A stretch of DNA of 12,461 nucleotides. Source: Methanomicrobiales archaeon (GTDB lineage: Archaea; Halobacteriota; Methanomicrobia; Methanomicrobiales; Methanospirillaceae). Numbering within the stretch: position 1 is the stretch's first letter; every line of letters begins with the position of its first letter. Of the stretch, positions 5,897-12,461 are shown in pieces. The notes beneath the pieces are model-generated. The model made no database searches and was not told where the DNA came from. It saw nothing but the letters and a program-made list of their open reading frames with translations. The translations under genes and the position numbers were made by a program. The stretch is from assembly GCA_013415575.1 (NCBI GenBank), contig JAAEES010000057.1, positions 1 to 12,461 of the forward strand, given 5' to 3'.

Positions 5897-6313
5897 TATT
5901 GCGTTCTGGACCTCTTCTGAAAGGCCCATTTCAAATTCAGGGGCAGTAACATGCTTCGGCTGGCATCCGATTACCGTTATATCAATGTCATCCTTGATGC
6001 GCTGTAACGGTTCGGTCAAATCCCAGGAATGGGCATCACGATAACTGCCGGGAGGCAGATCTTCAACCCTGAATGTCGCCAGTTCGCCCGGATTCGCGCC
6101 AAAATCGGCAATATCAATGATGATAAGCCGCTTCGTAACTTCCGGATTGAGCAGGGTGAAAATGAAATGGGGGCCTCCAAGGCCCGCATCCACCACCTTG
6201 ACAGTATCGGGAAGGTTGAGGCGAGACAATTCCTCTGCCACGGCAGGTCCGAATCCATCATCGGCGAACAGGGGGTTTCCGCATCCTGCGATTACGATCT
6301 CAGTGTATGCCAT
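5813..6313 (-). CDS. frhD: Coenzyme F420-reducing hydrogenase maturation protease
   Basis: FrhD is the endopeptidase that removes the C-terminal tail of the FrhA precursor once nickel is in place; it is not part of the final enzyme. The 166-residue protein belongs to the HycI/HoxM-like family: GCGNPLFADDGFG at 10-22 (Asp18/Asp19 region, nickel-sensing), VVDAGLGGPH at 40-49, IIDIADFGANPG (65-76), SWDLTEPL (96-103), IGCQPKHV and MGLSEEVQ. The conserved core ends around LELIGVDYGT (147-156). The final APRPYDSYWN arises from out-of-frame reading of the 53-bp duplication. Without it, the frame would continue as AITNLRKEECQ and stop at 5721, overlapping frhG. The start is ATG at 6313, 10 nt after the frhA stop; the ribosome site is weak, suggesting translational coupling. 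Confidence 0.94.
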   Translation of the reverse strand: MAYTEIVIAGCGNPLFADDGFGPAVAEELSRLNLPDTVKVVDAGLGGPHFIFTLLNPEVTKRLIIIDIADFGANPGELATFRVEDLPPGSYRDAHSWDLTEPLQRIKDDIDITVIGCQPKHVTAPEFEMGLSEEVQNAIPTTVRFVLELIGVDYGTAPRPYDSYWN

Positions 6314-6323
6314 CCGGTTACGC

Positions 6324-7691
6324 TCACTGAATCAGCTTCTGGGCGACTATCCTCTTGTCGTCATCGACCACGATCATGTGGGTGGCACAGGAGACGCACG
6401 GGTCGTATCCGCGGACGACGACTTCTGCAAGCTGCCAGGGAGCTCCGACGAGAGCACGGCTGCAGGTCGGGAAGTTCCAGGTGGTAGGCACGAGCATCTC
6501 GTACCAGAGAACACGGCCATCCTTGACCTTTGCCAGGTGGACATCACACCCTCTGGGGGCCTCATTTGCCGCCCATCCCAGGGATCCGTCTCCCTGCGGG
6601 ATACAGTCAGCGAGGACGCTGCCTGAGGGGTTATAATCGTCGAGGGCGTTGATGATGGTATACAGACAGTCGGGGTATTCCATCTGCCGTGCAATCTGCT
6701 GGCCGATTGTTCCCTTCTCATCATAGTTCTTGAACTGGACCATACGAGCGCGGGGCCCTACCTCAACGGGCGCCCCGTCGTATAAGGGAACGCCCGTGCA
6801 GGCTTCCATCTGGGGGTTAGCCTTGGTTCCAACCGGTGACGTTCCGCCAATCGGATAACTCGGGTCGGCCAGGCTCACTTCAACTTCGCCCATGTACCAG
6901 TCCCAGGGCCGGACATCGGTCCAGCGTTCGGGATTCCAGCCGGGATGCTCGTCCAGGTTGCTGCTGGAATACATCGGGTGTGAAGCCATGTAGCCCTGGT
7001 TGTGGTATCCGAGGGTCTTGGGGATCGGGATCTGTTTTCCGCCGACTTCTGACCAGTCACGCTTCTGATAGTTGCGCAGGACCGCAATCATGAAATCCAT
7101 CTGTTCGATGGCGAGTGGCAGGGCTTCCTTTGCCAGGTCATACATCTTCTGCACTGCACGGGGGGTGCATGCTTTGTACAGTCCACCGACACGGGGGTTG
7201 CTGGGATGGACTGCCTCTCCGCCGGCAATCTCGCCAATTGTCTGGCCGATCTCACGCAGCCTGACAATACGCTTTGCAACGCTCCTGACCGGTTCTTCAG
7301 GGGAGAACGGGTTGATCTTTGTGTCAGTTCCCGGGAGATACATGTCCGGGAGGGTCAGGATGTTGTGCAGGGCGTGGCTGTGGAGCCTGTTTGCACACTG
7401 CAGGACAATACGAAGGAGCTTTGCATCCGTGGGGATTTCACAGCGAATGGAACCCTCCATACACTCGATTCCGGCAAGAGTGTGTGCAATGGGACAGATA
7501 CCACAGACGCGGGATGCGATCTTTGGCACCTGATCCATCGTCTTGCCGATGGCGAGCTTCTCCACACCCCTGACCGGAGTGATGGAAAGCCAGTCACCCC
7601 GTTCGATAATGCCCGCATCGTCGACTTTTAGTACGAGCTTGGAGTGTCCTTCATGCCTCGTGGTTGGGGAAATCTCTACAACTTTCGACAA
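6324..7691 (-). CDS. frhA: Coenzyme F420-reducing hydrogenase, alpha (Ni-Fe large) subunit precursor
   Basis: FrhA holds the Ni-Fe centre that splits H2. The 455-residue precursor shows both nickel-binding motifs: RVCGIC at 61-66 (Cys63, Cys66, then His70) and DPCVSCATH at 430-438 (Cys432, Cys435). By family rule, FrhD cuts after His438, releasing the 17-residue tail MIVVDDDKRIVAQKLIQ. All four nickel ligands are Cys; no in-frame TGA suggests selenocysteine. The N-terminus SKVVEISPTTRHEGHSKL is the canonical large-subunit opening. The start is a TTG at 7691: an in-frame TAA lies 18-20 nt upstream with no ATG or GTG between, and GAGGCGAT stands at Shine-Dalgarno distance. It is the first gene of frhADGB, 292 bp downstream of mptA, with its own probable promoter. 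Confidence 0.96.
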   Translation of the reverse strand: MSKVVEISPTTRHEGHSKLVLKVDDAGIIERGDWLSITPVRGVEKLAIGKTMDQVPKIASRVCGICPIAHTLAGIECMEGSIRCEIPTDAKLLRIVLQCANRLHSHALHNILTLPDMYLPGTDTKINPFSPEEPVRSVAKRIVRLREIGQTIGEIAGGEAVHPSNPRVGGLYKACTPRAVQKMYDLAKEALPLAIEQMDFMIAVLRNYQKRDWSEVGGKQIPIPKTLGYHNQGYMASHPMYSSSNLDEHPGWNPERWTDVRPWDWYMGEVEVSLADPSYPIGGTSPVGTKANPQMEACTGVPLYDGAPVEVGPRARMVQFKNYDEKGTIGQQIARQMEYPDCLYTIINALDDYNPSGSVLADCIPQGDGSLGWAANEAPRGCDVHLAKVKDGRVLWYEMLVPTTWNFPTCSRALVGAPWQLAEVVVRGYDPCVSCATHMIVVDDDKRIVAQKLIQ

Positions 7692-7751
7692 TATTATCGC
7701 CTCATTTTATTGAGTTGTTCATATAGCGGTACCGGTGTTAATCCACACAAC

Positions 7752-7767
7752 TCATCTCGAGAGATGA
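7752..7767. repeat. Perfect inverted repeat upstream of frhA
   Basis: TCATCTC (7752-7758), GA, GAGATGA (7761-7767): 7-bp arms with a 2-nt centre, 60-76 bp upstream of the frhA start. The short centre is better suited to a dimeric regulator site than to an RNA hairpin. Confidence 0.6.
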
Positions 7768-7772
7768 TTGAC

Positions 7773-7797
7773 CGTACAAAGTACGTTCATGGTACGT
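7773..7797. repeat. GTACG repeat cluster upstream of frhA
   Basis: CGTAC-AAA-GTACG (7773-7785) is a perfect 5-bp inverted repeat. GTACGT occurs at 7781-7786 and again at 7792-7797, exactly 11 bp apart, so the copies face the same side of the helix. Three half-sites in 25 bp look like an operator; no regulator is known from the sequence. Confidence 0.5.
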
Positions 7798-7952
7798 TTC
7801 CCCCTCCTATTATTTATGGGCTCTGGAACAATACGGGCAATGATGCCGGGAATGTCAAAATAGAAAGAGATATAAGGAAATAAGAGTGGGAAAAAGGAAA
7901 TTCTCTGTTCTACACCCGCCAGGTTCAAACGCGGTCAGGAAACCGGATTTTG

Positions 7953-7974
7953 GAAAAAGGGGTAGGTTACCCTT
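7953..7974 (-). terminator. Hairpin plus T-run terminator of mptA
   Basis: Read on the minus strand, GGGTA-ACC-TACCC (7972-7960) is a 5-bp stem with a 3-nt loop, followed after one C by TTTTT (7958-7954). It begins 11 bp after the mptA stop and separates mptA from the frh operon. Confidence 0.6.
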
Positions 7975-7983
7975 CAGCAGAAG

Positions 7984-8955
7984 TTATTGCAATTTGTTCT
8001 GTTCACTATTGAGTTCGACAATGAGTTCGGCCATGGTTGCCAGGCGCTCGGCATAGGCATCGTGCTGATGGATGCTCTCCTCGTTAGTCTGCTTGATGGT
8101 GATGAGGGAATCCCCGGGAATCTCGCGGAACTCGGTGATCACCTTCTTGGCGACCTCCCGGACACAGTCCTCAACAAACCGGGGGTTCTTATGGGCGTTC
8201 AGCACTACATAGCTCTCATCACCTCGTTTGAGCAGCTCATAGATGCTCGCGCTCATGGAATCCTTGAGGATACGGATGATCTTCTCCAGTTTGACGTGCT
8301 GATCATCATCGATTTCAATAGAGAGGAACCCTCTGCCCCGCTGATTGTGGGTGGCCATCGGCACGTCTTTTAAGAAGGCGGTAATCGTGTCGTTATCGAC
8401 CCCGAGATTCTGCAGGACATAGACGGCCCGCTCTTTCATAATGTCCTGGGCACAGGGGCAGGCGGTCATGCCGATGACCTCTGCACCGATGCTCTTCCTC
8501 ACGATAGGGTCGCGGAATGTCCTCCGTGCAACCGCACTGGCATGGACTTTCACCACTTCATGGCAGCTGGTCTGGGATACCGGGGTCTCCCGCTTTACCA
8601 TGAACTGGCTCTCCATCACCACCTCGGTCCGGTCTGCATATTCATGCCGGTCGAGCAATTTGCGTGCCACTACGCTACAGAGATTTTCAATCTCTTTCAC
8701 ATCACCGTCAATCGCCTGTTGCAGCACCTCATCGATGACCTCGAAGTTCCGGGAAAGGTTGGCTCCCTTGAGGCTTCCCGGGAGATCAACATAGACATCA
8801 AAGGTTGAGATGAATATGACCGGCCGTTTCTCCGGGCGGGACACCTCCACCAGTTTTTTGACGTTCTTGACACCCACGCGGGTGAGGTTGATACGCACAG
8901 CGGGGGTTGTTGCCTGAATATCTGGTAATTCGCGTCCAATCTGCGTATGTGTCAT
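7984..8955 (-). CDS. mptA: GTP cyclohydrolase IV (tetrahydromethanopterin biosynthesis)
   Basis: MptA is the Fe(II)-dependent enzyme that converts GTP to 7,8-dihydroneopterin 2',3'-cyclic phosphate, the first step to methanopterin, the C1 carrier of methanogenesis. The 323-residue protein belongs to the FolE2/MptA family: LPDIQATTPAVRINLTRVG at 10-28, ISTFDVYVDLP (49-59), HEYADRTEV, GMTACPCAQ at 162-170 (metal-site Cys region), and ATHNQRGRG at 201-209. The frame is open to an ATG at 9003, but the only strong TATA box (about 9011-9020) lies just upstream of that codon. Transcription would therefore begin near 8990, inside it. The ATG at 8955 (MTHTQIGRELPD) matches the family N-terminus and is preferred. 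It diverges from ilvC. Confidence 0.95.
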   Translation of the reverse strand: MTHTQIGRELPDIQATTPAVRINLTRVGVKNVKKLVEVSRPEKRPVIFISTFDVYVDLPGSLKGANLSRNFEVIDEVLQQAIDGDVKEIENLCSVVARKLLDRHEYADRTEVVMESQFMVKRETPVSQTSCHEVVKVHASAVARRTFRDPIVRKSIGAEVIGMTACPCAQDIMKERAVYVLQNLGVDNDTITAFLKDVPMATHNQRGRGFLSIEIDDDQHVKLEKIIRILKDSMSASIYELLKRGDESYVVLNAHKNPRFVEDCVREVAKKVITEFREIPGDSLITIKQTNEESIHQHDAYAERLATMAELIVELNSEQNKLQ

Positions 8956-9003
8956 ATGGGAAATAGTACATCGCTCCCGTGTGGTTTTGATCGGGTGTGT
9001 CAT

Positions 9004-9030
9004 GACTTTTTTTTATATAATATTTAAGAG
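9004..9030. promoter_or_regulatory. Shared AT-rich TATA element between mptA and ilvC
   Basis: A single AT block, TTTTTTTTATATAATATTTA (about 9007-9026), is the only TATA-like sequence between the two divergent genes. Read on plus it gives TTTATATAA and a start near 9040, with a leader of about 20 nt before ilvC. Read on minus it gives TTATATAAAA and a start near 8990, with a leader of about 35 nt before mptA. Confidence 0.6.
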
Positions 9031-9059
9031 CTCTGTTAGCGATAGCTGATGGAAGTGAC

Positions 9060-10052
9060 ATGATAAAAAAATACTACGAATCAGATGCCGATCTCTCCGT
9101 TTACGATGGCAAGCGGATTGCGGTGATAGGTTACGGCTCGCAGGGACGGGGTCAGGCCCTCAACCTGAAGGAGAGCGGGCTGGATGTCATCATCGGGGTC
9201 CGCCCCGGGAAGAGCTGGTCTTCCGCGAGCTCAGACGGATTCAAGGTTTACCCGGTCGCAGAAGCGGTCAAAATGGCACAGGTAATCCAGATCCTCCTTC
9301 CGGACGAGACCCAGGCGGGTGTCTACCGGACCGAGATACGGCCCCACATGACCGAGAATAAGTGCCTCATGTTCTCCCACGGGTTCAACATTCATTTCGG
9401 CCAGATCGTCCCTCCACCGGATGTTGATGTCATCATGGTGGCCCCGAAAGGGCCGGGAGCGCTCGTCCGCCGCACATATGAAGAAGGGAAAGGGGTTCCT
9501 GCCCTGATCGCTGTCCACCAGAACTATACCGGAAATGCCCATGCACTGGCGCTCGGCTATGCCAAGGGAATCGGGGCAACGAGGGCGGTCGTGCTCGAGA
9601 CCAGCTTCCGAGAGGAGACTGAGACCGACCTTTTCGGTGAGCAGGCGGTCCTGTGCGGCGGTGTCACCTCTCTGGTCAAGGCTGGGTTCGAGACTCTGGT
9701 CGAAGCCGGGTATGCCCCGGAGATGGCCTACCTGGAAGTGCTGCATGAGCTCAAACTGATCGTCGATCTGATCTATGAAGGAGGGTTCACCAAGATGCGA
9801 AGCTCGATCAGCAACACCGCCCAGTACGGGGATCTCACCCGCGGCCCGCGGGTCATCGGTCCCGAGGTTTATCTCTCCATGCAGGAGATCCTCCGGGAGA
9901 TCCAGACCGGCGAGTTCGCACGTGAGTGGATGCTTGAAAATATGGTGAACAGGCCGGTATTCACCGCGCTCACCCGGGAGGACGAAGAGCACCTCATCGA
10001 GGATATCGGTAGGGAAGTCCGGGACCTCATGCCCCAGTTCCAGAAGAAATAA
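9060..10052 (+). CDS. ilvC: Ketol-acid reductoisomerase (NADP+)
   Basis: IlvC converts 2-acetolactate or 2-aceto-2-hydroxybutyrate to the dihydroxy acids of valine, leucine and isoleucine synthesis, using NAD(P)H and Mg2+. At 330 residues it is a class I (short) enzyme. Seen: the Rossmann motif GYGSQG at 24-29; the cofactor loop GVRPGKSW at 46-53, whose Arg48 and Ser52 suggest NADPH; catalytic His107 (SHGFNIHF); metal ligands Asp190 and Glu194 (ETDLFGEQ); Glu226 and Glu230 (LEVLHELK); and substrate-binding Ser251 (SSISNTAQYGD). After GYGSQG most homologs have GHAQ where this has GRGQ, so Arg30 is a mild oddity next to the cofactor site. The start ATG has GGAAGTG just upstream. No other ilv or leu gene is adjacent, so it is probably a single-gene unit. 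Confidence 0.97.
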   Translation: MIKKYYESDADLSVYDGKRIAVIGYGSQGRGQALNLKESGLDVIIGVRPGKSWSSASSDGFKVYPVAEAVKMAQVIQILLPDETQAGVYRTEIRPHMTENKCLMFSHGFNIHFGQIVPPPDVDVIMVAPKGPGALVRRTYEEGKGVPALIAVHQNYTGNAHALALGYAKGIGATRAVVLETSFREETETDLFGEQAVLCGGVTSLVKAGFETLVEAGYAPEMAYLEVLHELKLIVDLIYEGGFTKMRSSISNTAQYGDLTRGPRVIGPEVYLSMQEILREIQTGEFAREWMLENMVNRPVFTALTREDEEHLIEDIGREVRDLMPQFQKK

Positions 10053-10066
10053 TTATTTTTCTTTCA
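10053..10066 (+). terminator. T-rich terminator of ilvC
   Basis: TTATTTTTCTTTCA follows the ilvC stop immediately. It is an archaeal-type T-tract with no hairpin. Confidence 0.45.
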
Positions 10067-10283
10067 GTCTCTGCATCCAACAGTGACCTCTCTTCCGCCA
10101 CCCGGGAAGAAAGGACCGTTCAGGAAATGTTCCGGGGCTTTCGCCCCGCCGCTCCGTCAACCCTGAATACGATAGGGAACCGTAGTCGGAGGTATTCGCT
10201 CTATGACCAGTCGAATAATGAGATCCCCTGAGAATAGACCGTAGTTCCGGAAGGTGAACTGTGCGGATATCCCCGGGAAGGGG
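10067..10283. other. Non-coding gap between convergent ilvC and purL
   Basis: No gene of credible size is seen. It contains a compact GC hairpin CGGGGC-TTTC-GCCCCG (10133-10148) without a following T-run, an inverted repeat TATTCG (10193-10198) / CGAATA (10212-10217), and two related copies of ACCGTAGT..CGG..AGGT (10179-10193 and 10238-10255). A 13-codon frame at 10203 has GGAGGT 9 nt upstream but is too short to call. The hairpin may contribute to termination of either transcript. Confidence 0.4.
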
Positions 10284-12356
10284 TCAGCCCCGCATGGTCC
10301 GGGTCAGGGACGACAATGCGAACTCCACCTCATCCCGGGTAATAGTAAACCGGGCCCCCTCGCTCCTGATGTCGAATCCCCCTGCGGTGACCTCCCCCAG
10401 CTCCCGGAAGGGTATCCCCTCCAGTTCGCGCTGCTCACGGAACGCTACCAGGAACCTCCCGTACGTCTCGGAGAAAAGGGCAGCCAGTGGCGAACCGTCG
10501 AGTTCGACCCGGGCTCCCGGGCAGAAACTGGCGAGGGCTGCAGCAAGCCCGCCTTGGGAGAGATCGGTCACTGCGAGTTCCGGACAGGCCCTGACAAGTG
10601 TCCTGATACGGTCCACCAGGGCCGGATCCGCCCCGGGCGGCGGTGAACCGCCGCATCCGGTGAGGGTATCGAGCACCGATCCGCCGAAATGATTTCCGGC
10701 ATTCCCGATCAGGGCAAGGGACATCCCCTCCTGTGGCAATGGCCGTGGTCCGGGTTTGACGCGGCCGACCATCCCGATGGATGGGGTGGGTTTGATCTGG
10801 GTGCCCATCTCGTCGCTCTCGTTGTAGAGGGAGACATTTCCCCCGACAATGGGAATCCCCATCGACCGTGCCATGTCACCCATCCCCCTCACACACTCGG
10901 CGATTTGCCAGTAGATCTCCGGGTGCACAGGACTGGCAAAATTGAGGCAGTTCACGATGCAGAGGGGATCGGCACCGGCACAGGCAAGGTTTGCAGCATT
11001 CTCATAGACCGCATTTGCGGTCCCGTCGTAGGGAGAAAGAAAGATGTGACGGGGGTTGCACCCGCAGGAAAGTGCCAGCCCCTCATCACCGAGCCTGAGC
11101 ACTGCGGCATCACCGTTGAGCGCTACCGTCCGCAACTGCACGTCATGGTCGTACTGCTCGGCCACCCATGCCTTGGAAGCCACTTCTGGATGGGAGAGAA
11201 CCGACAGGAAGAGATCCCGCAGGCCGGTTCCCGGCGGGGAGAACGGGCGGACGGCATCATAGGGGTGCTGGTTCCAGCCGCAGTCCGGAGCATCGCCGCA
11301 GAGAAATTCGATTGAAAGATCACAGACCGTCCGGCCATGGAACCTGACGATATACCGTGGTTCGGCAATCACTTCCCCGATATCACTCCATTTGAGATCG
11401 TACTTCTCTGCAATCTTTCCCATCAGGGGAACATCGGCTGGTGCGACCTCAATGAGCATCCGCTCCTGGCTCTCGGCAAGCATGATTTCCACTGGCCGCA
11501 TATTCGGCTCCCGCTGGTGAACGCGGTCCGCATGAATGAGCCCGCCGAACGTGCTGCACATCTCGCTCGAAGCACCGGCAAGCCCTGCCGCCCCGAGATC
11601 ACGGCAGGAACGTACTTTACCGGTCTCCGCCATCTCGAGAATGGCTTCGATCAGGAGTTTCTCGGTGAATGGGTCACCGATCTGGACGCTCGGCCGGTCC
11701 TGTGCTTCCGAGTCCTCGGCAAGGTCACGGGAGGCGAACGAGGCCCCGCCCAGGCCATCCCGCCCGGTTGTCGCTCCGACCAGCACCAGGTGGTTCCCCG
11801 GCTGTTTCACCCGCGCGGTGATAAACCGGTCAGGGTCGACAATCCCTACGCAGACCACATTTACCAGTGGATTTCCGTTATACCCGCTATCAAAGGCGAG
11901 ATCTCCCCTGACCACCGGAACCCCGATACAATTCCCGTATCCCCCGATTCCTGCCACGACATGTTCGAGAAGGTATCGGTTCTTCTCCTTACCCAGAGGA
12001 CCGAAGTAGAGCGGATCCATGAGTGCTATCGGCCGTGCACCCATGGAGAGGACATCGCGGACAATTCCCCCTACACCGGTCGCTGCACCGTCATGAGGAT
12101 CAACGTAACTCGGGTGGTTGTGGCTCTCCATGCTCACCGCAAGTGCGATCCGGTCCGAAAAACGGACGATGGCCGCGTCATCACCCGGTCCGAGAATAAC
12201 GTTCTTGCCGGTGGTGGGGAACGTTTTCAGGAGACGCTTTGTCGACCGGTAACTGCAGTGTTCACTCCATAGATTCTCAAAGCAGGCGATCTCCACATCG
12301 GTTGGTTCCCGCTGAAGCTTTTTCCGTATCTGTTCGAGGTCGGCGGCCGATAACAT
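10284..12356 (-). CDS. purL: Phosphoribosylformylglycinamidine synthase subunit II (FGAM synthetase)
   Basis: PurL catalyses ATP-dependent amidation of FGAR to FGAM, the fourth step of purine synthesis, with ammonia supplied by PurQ and the help of PurS. At 690 residues it is the small three-component type, without fused PurS or glutaminase domains. Seen: ENLWSEHCSYRSTK (27-40, His33), LAVSMESHNHPS (72-83), DGAATGVGGIVRDV (89-102), the middle linker QYDHDVQLRTV, and the second-half motif VGGNVSLYNE. The open frame reaches a GTG at 12458, but the extra 34 residues are unlike the family. The ATG at 12356 (MLSAADLEQIRKKL) is preferred and lies about 75 bp after a TATA-like CTTTATAC. purS and purQ are not within the window on this side. 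Confidence 0.96.
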   Translation of the reverse strand: MLSAADLEQIRKKLQREPTDVEIACFENLWSEHCSYRSTKRLLKTFPTTGKNVILGPGDDAAIVRFSDRIALAVSMESHNHPSYVDPHDGAATGVGGIVRDVLSMGARPIALMDPLYFGPLGKEKNRYLLEHVVAGIGGYGNCIGVPVVRGDLAFDSGYNGNPLVNVVCVGIVDPDRFITARVKQPGNHLVLVGATTGRDGLGGASFASRDLAEDSEAQDRPSVQIGDPFTEKLLIEAILEMAETGKVRSCRDLGAAGLAGASSEMCSTFGGLIHADRVHQREPNMRPVEIMLAESQERMLIEVAPADVPLMGKIAEKYDLKWSDIGEVIAEPRYIVRFHGRTVCDLSIEFLCGDAPDCGWNQHPYDAVRPFSPPGTGLRDLFLSVLSHPEVASKAWVAEQYDHDVQLRTVALNGDAAVLRLGDEGLALSCGCNPRHIFLSPYDGTANAVYENAANLACAGADPLCIVNCLNFASPVHPEIYWQIAECVRGMGDMARSMGIPIVGGNVSLYNESDEMGTQIKPTPSIGMVGRVKPGPRPLPQEGMSLALIGNAGNHFGGSVLDTLTGCGGSPPPGADPALVDRIRTLVRACPELAVTDLSQGGLAAALASFCPGARVELDGSPLAALFSETYGRFLVAFREQRELEGIPFRELGEVTAGGFDIRSEGARFTITRDEVEFALSSLTRTMRG

Positions 12357-12399
12357 GCTGGTGAAATCTCTCTCATGCAACCTTAAATTTCCATCGCGG

Positions 12400-12440
12400 G
12401 GTTCATTATTTACGGTACCGGAGAGAAGTATAAAGCATGG
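12400..12440. promoter_or_regulatory. Probable divergent promoters, purL (-) and right-edge gene (+)
   Basis: On the minus strand, CTTTATAC (12429-12436) would start transcription near 12406 and give purL a leader of about 50 nt. On the plus strand, TTCATTATTTACGG (about 12402-12414) would start transcription near 12435, at the ATG at 12437. Confidence 0.4.
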
Positions 12441-12461
12441 TCGATCCGTATGAGGCACTCC
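12437..12461 (+). CDS. Possible start of a divergent gene, cut by the window edge
   Basis: An open frame begins ATG and reads MVDPYEAL before the window ends. There is no Shine-Dalgarno, but a TATA-like ATTATTTA about 28 bp upstream would make a leaderless transcript, as suggested for the GTPase gene. Eight codons are too few to identify a product or to exclude chance. Confidence 0.3.

Larger units (their letters stand above)
7692..7952 (-). promoter_or_regulatory. Promoter and leader region of the frh operon
   Basis: No gene is seen in this stretch. Minus-strand TATA candidates are ATAAATAATA (7808-7817, expected start near 7787, leader about 95 nt), CCTTATAT (about 7870-7877, longer leader) and CTATATGA (about 7719-7726). 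The last would leave almost no leader and would exclude the GAGGCGAT ribosome site. Two palindromic elements lie between the first candidate and frhA and are listed separately. The region is unusually rich in GTAC. Confidence 0.45.

Noticed and set aside
5831..5900. GACCGTAC shared between the 53-bp repeat and the frhA upstream cluster, as a common regulator site
   Set aside because: Eight shared bases in a coding region are compatible with chance; there is no other support.
5813..6313. frhD considered as frameshifted or broken because of its odd C-terminus
   Set aside because: All catalytic and core motifs up to GVDYGT are intact; the altered tail is fully explained by the 53-bp duplication and lies beyond the conserved core.
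7908..7940. GGTTCAAAC resembling a tRNA T-arm
   Set aside because: The flanking bases do not form a 5-bp T stem (CCAGG against GCGGT), and no acceptor, D or anticodon arm is nearby.
8956..9003. Sixteen-residue N-terminal extension of MptA from the ATG at 9003
   Set aside because: The TATA box lies only about 10 bp upstream of that ATG, so the transcript should begin downstream of it, and the extension is unlike the family N-terminus.
10203..10244. 13-codon mini-ORF with GGAGGT at good distance
   Set aside because: It is too short and has no downstream gene on the plus strand to regulate; a chance Shine-Dalgarno is likely.

Overview
The window is ordinary methanogenic archaeal chromosome. 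A complete coenzyme F420-reducing hydrogenase operon (frhADGB) sits beside a tetrahydromethanopterin biosynthesis gene (mptA). Translation is of the archaeal type: EF-2 carries the diphthamide His context, promoters look like TATA boxes, and most genes end in short T-runs rather than bacterial hairpins. The high-GC coding style, the frhADGB order and the charged N-terminal extension on FrhG suggest the order Methanomicrobiales (Methanoregula/Methanosphaerula-like); that placement is inference.

Left part (1-3725): the 3' end of the EF-2 gene (+); a single-domain cyclophilin (-) diverging from a small Ras-like GTPase (+); a HemG-like flavodoxin (-) converging on the GTPase; and a DUF2124-type conserved methanogen protein (+). 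These look like single-gene units with very short promoter regions. The cyclophilin and the GTPase are probably read from leaderless or nearly leaderless mRNAs.

Middle (3726-7691): a 304-bp gap with T-run terminators for the two converging transcripts, then the frh operon on the minus strand: frhA (Ni-Fe large subunit, TTG start), frhD (maturation protease), frhG (Fe-S small subunit) and frhB (F420/FAD subunit). FrhD trims the C-terminus of FrhA, and FrhA, FrhG and FrhB form the enzyme that reduces F420 with H2. A perfect 53-bp tandem duplication lies exactly across the frhD/frhG junction. It rewrites the FrhD C-terminus and duplicates the frhG ribosome-binding/start region. It is the most unusual feature of the window.

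Right part (7692-12461): a 292-bp leader region with palindromes and an 11-bp-spaced repeat upstream of frhA; mptA (-) and ilvC (+), divergent and probably fired from one shared AT-rich TATA element; a 231-bp gap; purL (-); and at the right edge the possible first codons of a divergent gene.

No mobile elements, CRISPR arrays, tRNAs or rRNAs were seen. No new multi-gene system is evident. The points worth a second look are the frhD/frhG duplication, the FrhG N-terminus and the frh upstream region.
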